The position numbers and the translations under genes are program-made. The notes beneath the pieces are model-generated. The model was given only the letters and a program-made list of their open reading frames with translations. It was not told where the DNA came from and did not search any database. From assembly GCA_029339505.1 (NCBI GenBank), contig JAQISU010000132.1, forward strand, positions 4,145,501 through 4,209,500: a stretch of 64,000 bases of DNA. The letters run 5' to 3'. Shown here piece by piece: positions 57,191 through 64,000 of this stretch. The DNA comes from Unio delphinus. Lineage: Eukaryota > Mollusca > Bivalvia > Unionida > Unionidae. Each line of letters starts with the position of its first letter. Position 1 is the first letter of the stretch.

Positions 57191-59754
57191 GTTGACTCAT
57201 TCACTTTTTACTCCTCGAAAATACTTCACATAATTCTCCTCTTAGGACATTAAAACCACACCAGAGAAATCTCCAATTTCACACTTGCATGGTCTTTTTG
57301 CGGTTTAACTTTTACCTGAGTCATTAATAAGCTTTTCTAACCCAAAAACTACTACTTACAGCCATGCATAACAAGATACGACTTAAATGCATAACACAAC
57401 TAATTAATCCTATATCAAATTACTAAACATGTATTTCTATCAACATCCTAAACCATTCCTACATATCGTTCGTGTTCTGACTATATTTATCTTTATATAT
57501 CCCTCGTATTTAAGAGCTTTCAAGTGGATTAACTAAGTTGTAACCAATAACGTACTGAATTGTGACTAATGAATAAATAAAGAGCTTCTTGTGATTAATG
57601 AATAATTATATACATGTTTGTGAAAATATTTGAATCGGGGATACGTATATGGTTACTTATTCCTTTTAGCATTCAGAATGAGGAATAAGTAACCAACTTG
57701 ACTTTGCTGAAGTAGTAAGTAGGCGTCTTTGTGATGTATGATGATGAGGTCGTGAACTGGGGCTTACTATATAGCAAAGGTAAATACCTGGCTTAAGTGT
57801 GATTTTTCTTGTCAGTCAGAATTGTTTAAGTGTTAATGCCACCCCTCATATTTGAAGTTTACTCAATGAATAGACCATACGTTTGTTAGTCTTAATAAGT
57901 GAGTTAACGTTTAATATTGTATTGAAACGATTGTCGAATATGATATACAAATGAGGTAACGTTCGATAAAATAGGACTAAGATATGGCCCTAGCTGACTT
58001 AGAAGCTTGCCCCAACATTTAAAATCAAAACTGACTCAGCTATAATATATTCACAGATGTATCTATGATCTCTGAAAACGTTTACTTTTCCATTTTATTT
58101 TCTAGCTCCACCAAAGAAACAAAACTAATTCAAATATCAGCACTAAACTCCATTTTCTAGGCTCAATAAAGTGAAGAGCATTGACTTTAATCACCAGAAT
58201 TCTTCAATGTAGAATATTGTTCATATTGCGTTTTAACGAATAGAATGAAACATCGCCGAACCACATTCTGATCTACCCATTTATCACATGACGCACATGT
58301 ACATCAATTCATACATAAACCATTCGACATAACAAATATCGAACTAAAACAGAATATCAAATTAACAGTAAATACTAGGCTCTAACGTGTCTCTCGCTGA
58401 GCTAATTGACATGAGCAGATCAGCGTGACTGGCACATAATACATTAGAACGATATTATATATCCAAGTAAACCCGTTTCAGCAAAGAATCGCTCAAGGCA
58501 TTTGAAAAGACGAATACACTGAAAAGAATTATACAAATAGCTTTGGTAAATTATGAAGACCATGGATTGTTTTTAGAAAAGCCTTATAAAGCACTATTAT
58601 TATTTAGATAATGGGCATACACCTCTCGACACAGAGTGCTTTTGATACAATCGCCTATATTGTTAAAAAGCAAAAACATATTCTTGGTGAATCAATGTAC
58701 TTTAAAGAAAATATTTTACCTGTCAAACAAGAAGATTTATTCCATACTATAAATCTTCTAAAACTTTACAAAGAAAAGTAGAACGAAAAGATAAAAACAG
58801 TCATAAATGTATGTATTTAAAATAACAGCTAGCCTTTCTTTTATATAATAAAGCTTGTGTTTTATCGTTGGAATAGGAGCGAAATCGTGTTGAAAATGAA
58901 CGATGTACATCCTATCCTTTTGATGAATGTTAGAGAACATTGCTATTTTGTAAATAGAATGCATATTTATTAGCCATATGATTAACTTTGTTTTGACCCT
59001 AAGATAACAGCGATCTGACAAGGTGGCTCACTTGCTTCAACAAATGTGGTTCCCTTTTCGTTCTCCTGATAAAAAATGCAAGAAGAAAAGGTGGTATCTC
59101 TTCCTAAATGAGCGCCCATGACAAAATCTGTTATGAATCGAAAATTTCATAATCTTACACTTCGCGGAACGTTTCATCCTGTCAGATTTATTATCAATGT
59201 ATTATGTATGTGTGTCTGATTAGGATTTCTGACGTAGCTTTAACAATTTCTTTCGTCATATCGCTATGATGTCTGCTGTGAGGAAGTTTATAATAATGTC
59301 TAGCACTGGGGCATCATGCCAGAGACATGTAGCATGAGGTCCATCCCAGTCACATCATCCTGACATCAGGCTGACCAGTCCAAACACTAACCTCTGAATG
59401 ATGATCGCCAAGCGAGGCAGTAGTTAGTACCATTTTTATAAGCCTTTGATATGATCGGCCGAGAATTGAACTCATGTTTTACTGTATTCAAGAGTGCATA
59501 TAACATCAATACGTGGAAGAATTCACTAAATAAAATGCTACAAGCAAAATCTAACGAGAAAATCAAAATTCTGATCTACAGTATCCTTCATGTATCCTCT
59601 TTCTCATCTTCAAATGCGTACACTTACTAGTATGTATCACCGGTGCTTCTTTAAAGCACTGCTCAGTTTAAATGTTGTATTTCAAAAATCACTGGAATGG
59701 TTAATCTCAAGAATGCATTATAATGTACTTCTTCGTGTAAACATTTCAACCCCC
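57191..59754. other. Host intergenic DNA, nothing recognised
   Basis: AT-rich, with no long frame. An 87-codon minus frame at 58,758-59,021 has no recognisable content. Confidence 0.5.
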
Positions 59755-59935
59755 TAAGACAATTCGGTCTAGATATTTCAACCTCAAAGACAATTCGGCT
59801 TTGAAATTTCAATTCCAAAGTCAATTTGGCTCAGATATTGCAAACCCAAAGCCAATTCGGCCTCGACATTTCAACCCCAAGAAAAATTTGGCTCATATAG
59901 TTCAACCCCAAACAAGAACAATTCAACCCCAAATT
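59755..59935. repeat. 31-bp degenerate minisatellite, about five copies
   Basis: The unit has CAATTCGGCTCAGATATTTC and AACCCCAAAG with a period near 31 bp, decaying towards 59,935. Confidence 0.85.
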
Positions 59936-60855
59936 AATGAATTGTGTCCCCTGTTTACGAGCGGTCCGTTTACCCATGAAGTTTTCACGAGCTGTGTTGT
60001 CCTCCATAACCTTTAAAGTACAAAGTGGGTTGAAAAGTTTAATCTCATAAAGCATACAAAGAGGTACGTTCAAGACAGTTTAAGATGTGGAACTTTTTTT
60101 CTCAGCAGTTTGCCTTGCAGTTAAACACAATAAGAATTCAGCTTGGATGTGTGACCCAGTAGTTTGCAATTTAAACCTGGACAGAATAAGCGATTGAACC
60201 ATGTGATATAGACGTGTCACATTTTCAAGGTATGAAATGTTACCTCATATTCGATAATTACCAATACAAAATAGAAGGAAGAACAATATTTTAAAAATAT
60301 AAAAAATGTTGACATGCACATTTCTCGGTATATAAATCAATTAATCAAAACATACAATCAGACTTGACCATAACACCAAAATGGAAAACGTGCTAGAAAG
60401 ATACACATCATTTTGAGAAGGGGCTGGTGTTTTATGAATGAAATACCTATTTTTCAATCAGGTAACCATTCTAGATTTGATATAAAGTTAACAGGAATCG
60501 TTAATAACTTAAATATTTGCTCGCATCTCTGCATCTCAGGTTCTCGCTATTGTTTTAATAAGCAGAAAAGTTAGGTTGTCATCTCTTTTTTGACCTTGCT
60601 GTTTGCTTGATGCTGTATCATGTTAGGTTTCAGAAGAAATCGTGTATTCATTTTCCGTAGGTAACCTGTCTGTGTTTAAAGATATTTTAAATATGCGTTG
60701 AATTTGTAAAAAAAAATATTATTCAACATTCATGATCAATATCTGTCAATATTTAGATAAGGTATTGAGTAAACAGTTAAAAGTGATCATCTTTTTAAAT
60801 ATAAAATTTACGTTAAAACGACTACAAAATTAAAATCGTCATTAGAATGTCCATG
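59936..60855. other. Host intergenic DNA, nothing recognised
   Basis: No gene or repeat recognised. Confidence 0.5.
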
Positions 60856-61240
60856 GTACACAAATTTGTTAACTATGGTTAGCATTTGAATGTCAAGGGA
60901 TGTAACCTCTCTAAATACGGTAATCATTGGAATGTCAAGGGACATTACCTCTGCTAAATACGGCTGACATTGGAATGTCAAGGGACATTATTCTGGTAAA
61001 CATAATTATCACTATTATGCCGAGGGAAATATAATTGTCGGTGGAATGGCTAGAAGCCATTATTTTGGCAAACATGGTTAACACTGTAATGTCAAACTAC
61101 TATTCCTATGCTAACTATGTTTGTCAATTTTGTAATAAGCAACCTTATCTCTGCTATATGTAGCTGTCATTGGAATTTCAAGGGACCGTAACTCTGATAA
61201 ATATAGATATAATTGGAATGTAAAGAAATACTTTTAACAA
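60856..61240. repeat. Degenerate tandem repeat of about 44 bp
   Basis: CATTGGAATGTCAAGGGACA, followed by a TTACCTCTGCTAAATA-like stretch, recurs seven to eight times with increasing divergence and indels. Confidence 0.8.
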
Positions 61241-61831
61241 AAATTGTATTAAGGTTTGGGGGGTACTCGTTTGATATTTTCAGACCAATCGAGTCGGCCC
61301 CCTCTTAATAGTTATGATTATCTATAAGCTTACTATATTATTTTAACCGATGTCTTATCTGTATGTTAGTCCTATACTTTTCTTTAGTTTTCTTATCGTT
61401 TTAATTCTATTCATGGGATAGGAATACGTTCGTAATATGTTGTACAAAGAACTATCGACTAAATACATGATCAAATACTGACGAATAGTTAAAACCAGTA
61501 ATGTAAAATTAAACTATGACGGATTATGAATGGACATAATTAGTGTCGAATTCTACTATGAATTAACCAGTATTCATTGTAAATTTGTTGACAATCGCAC
61601 AACACATACAATTCTGGTATGCGGGTATTGTTTTGATAACAGCTGAGATCGGGATGATGTTAAAACTAATATTTGTTCTAAACCGATTTATATAAACACA
61701 TCTGAATCTTTCATATTAAATACTTATATATTTTTAGCTTTTCGTAGTCTGTGTGTGTATAAACCCATCTGAATCTTTCTATTGATGTAAAGTAACTTGG
61801 TAAAAAATATATATATATAGACAAACGCTGC
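61241..61831. other. Host intergenic DNA, nothing recognised
   Basis: An ATAAACCCATCTGAATCTTT-like stretch occurs twice (61,695 and 61,757). Nothing else was seen. Confidence 0.5.
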
Positions 61832-62055
61832 TGATACCAATACATAAAGGTACATAACTCTCACAACTAGCAGTGTAATACAAATACATAACGGTACATA
61901 ACTCTCACGACTAGCAATGTAATACAAATACATAAAGGTACATAACTCTCACAACTAGCAATGGAATACCAATACATAAAGGTACATAACTCTCACAACT
62001 AGCAATGGAATACCAATACATAACGGTACATAACTCTCACAACTAGCAGTGGAAT
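61832..62055. repeat. 44-bp minisatellite, five copies
   Basis: The unit contains AATACATAAAGGTACATAAC and TCTCACAACTAGCAATG with a 44-bp period and few differences. Confidence 0.95.
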
Positions 62056-64000
62056 ACCTGGTCTTCAGAGTAGTTTTCAACATCTAATTTGTTTTATGTT
62101 GAAATTATATATGTATTCCTTATGGATTAGAAATATATAAATGACACACAGACACATGCCAACCAATCTTACCCTGACCTGTAGTGGCTTTGAATAATGT
62201 AGTAACTAACTCTGCATACAACGTAGAGTTGGGGATATTACTATTAACGAAAAAGTCAAACCTTGATAATGGCACGCACTACCAATGAAATACAGAATGA
62301 TTTACTCCTTTTTATAATATCTAAGAATCTCTTTTTCATATTTTCCAATGAATTTGATGGGGTGAACATGTACAGAAAAGGAAGCATTCATATGAGATAT
62401 CAAAATATTTCTTCAATTTACAAACAAGCTAATAAATATAAATATTAATATAAATATATAATAATATTATGTGGAAAAGTGTGTTCAAATGTTTACCAGC
62501 ACATTGAAAGACTAATACATTTAAGATGATTGAAAGACTAATATTCAATACATTTATGATGATGTCCTTGTACCAGTATTGATATGGTCCAAGCTGTATC
62601 AAGTGCAGCGAGCAGTCTATGTAGGGTTCACAAAGAAGATATTATATAAACAGAAAGATGATAGTGGTTGAGAACATATACCAATCAACTTCTTTTATCA
62701 TTGTATAGACAGACACGTTCTACTTGATTGCTAAGCTTGAAGACATAACTATTTGCTTCTTTAACTACATTTTTAATGGCGTAATTGATGTGAGATCTCA
62801 CTTTACAAAAAGCTTGTTATTACCCACTTTAGTCATCAGACTAGGGTTTGGGTGATTACATTATCTTTCGATATCTTGAACGAGAAATTTATACTTTCAG
62901 CCCCATTTCATCCCGGAGTCTTTCGCCTTGACTATAAATCAGTGTTCATTGTCTTTAGTGCGCAGATTGGTTCCTGCATCACTATCCCATAAACTGTTAA
63001 ATGTATAAAAGGTAAATAAATGGCTTTGCTTTGGCTACCTAATGTTGGCAGCCTATTATTTGTCATAAACCGGATTAGGCAAAAAGTATTGAAGAATGTT
63101 TTGTCACCCAAAATTAAATGAAGGAATACATTGTTACGTTTAACAGTCTCGATTCTGCAGCTAAAATGATTATGTCTGCAAATGGGAACAGGATGTAAGA
63201 CATGTTGAACTGTTCGTGAGTTGTCTACTGCACATGTTCAAATTACTGCCGATGTGCAAATGGTGTGTCATAATGTGCCAAACATCGTAGAGATGGGATG
63301 ACGTGGTGTTAGGGTTTTCATGCATAGGCATGCAACCCAATTCATGAGATTAGGATATTATCCGGTATCAGTGTGACATGTGCTGTCGCAAAAAACCATG
63401 GCAATATATCTCTTGGCTTCCCACATGTGGTCCATCTCAGCAATTTCAAACTTAAGCATTAAAAGGAAGCGGTTTTATGTTTCACCAACGTAGATGTGGC
63501 ATGCTTCAGACTGTTATCGACCTTGAGGAAAAAGAGTTAGTCATATTCACCGCCTCAGTGTTTTAGTCCACTGATAATAGGTTAACGCTGAACATCGGTG
63601 TTTAAGTGTAGTAAATGCAGAGTATGGCGTTACGCAAAACTGTACTCGATCGTGTCCATTATTTATTCAGTCAGGTGGTCTGAAATAAATTATTTCACCT
63701 TCACTGACTGTGGACAAAAACGGAAAGATTAATTTCTTAGTCATAGAAACATTGATCCAATACGTCTGACGAACAATTGATAGGACCAAATAGTATGTAG
63801 ATGTTCTCAATAAACACGGAAAAGTTCTATTCTGGACGCTCCAATGTATGACCATTGAACGGTACATTATCAATGTTACTTCTGTAATCATTATGGGTAT
63901 TATTCACATCAATTATTCTATCAGGAACTGAATCAAACATCCACGGGGTGGGAAGAGAGACAAGACTATGCAATTCTGACTGTATACTGCTTAATCTCTT
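62056..64000. other. Host intergenic DNA to the window end, nothing recognised
   Basis: AT-rich. Short open frames near 62,263 and 63,667 show no recognisable domain. No tRNA or transposon part was seen. Confidence 0.5.

Overview
The window is two very different stretches of DNA joined near position 12,500. The left part (1 to about 12,496) is most of an integrated Polinton/Maverick-like (adintovirus-like) element: a dense, intronless, virus-type gene block. The rest (about 12,500 to 64,000) is AT-rich, gene-poor eukaryotic DNA full of microsatellites, minisatellites, a 10 kb satellite and decayed non-LTR retrotransposons. The style of these repeats (endonuclease/reverse transcriptase remnants, an RNase H-bearing element, a tRNA-headed SINE-like copy) suggests an invertebrate, possibly a mollusc. 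That host guess is an inference from repeat style only.

The element reads, left to right: a fibre-like protein cut by the window edge (-), an adenain-type cysteine protease (-), a pX/core-like cationic hydrophobic protein (-), a candidate major capsid protein (-), a membrane-active minor virion protein (-), a coiled, linker-rich virion-associated protein (-), a small unknown protein (-), a NUMOD/HNH homing-type endonuclease (-), a very large + strand replication protein, the integrase (-), a DUF5679 zinc-ribbon protein whose reading frame continues by a -1 shift into a parvovirus-type phospholipase A2 (-), and an A32/FtsK-like packaging ATPase (+). A 229-bp block bounded by perfect 16-bp inverted repeats follows and is the best candidate for the right terminus. 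The left terminus lies outside the window. The genes cover integration (integrase), protein-primed replication (PolB fused to helicase), capsid building (major capsid, core, minor proteins), maturation (protease), packaging (ATPase) and endosome escape (PLA2). None of the complete element genes is interrupted by a stop, apart from the PLA2 frame shift, so the copy looks young.

The element has three unusual properties. The replication protein joins a B-family DNA polymerase, a superfamily 1 helicase and an HNH nuclease in one 1301-residue chain. The PLA2 frame has no start codon and is reachable through a canonical A AAA AAC slippery heptamer. Short perfect or near-perfect palindromes of two families sit in intergenic gaps and in interdomain linkers of unrelated proteins, where one family repeatedly encodes Asn-Ala/Thr-Ser-Val/Ile-Ser. 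I recall similar palindromes and similar polymerase-helicase proteins from arbuscular mycorrhizal fungi, but could not check this.

The host part contains old segmental duplications (14.1-21.0 kb), an RTE/CR1-like endonuclease pseudogene (21.3-22.2 kb), a 34-bp minisatellite (24.0-29.4 kb), a 70-bp minisatellite (31.4-31.95 kb), an RNase H-type non-LTR 3' end (33.0-34.2 kb), a 48-bp satellite with higher-order structure (34.4-44.6 kb), a 42-bp array (44.8-45.5 kb), further reverse transcriptase debris (46.6-47.2 and 56.4-57.2 kb), an unidentified decayed coding region (49.6-51.0 kb) and several small arrays. No intact host gene, rRNA or functional tRNA gene was recognised.
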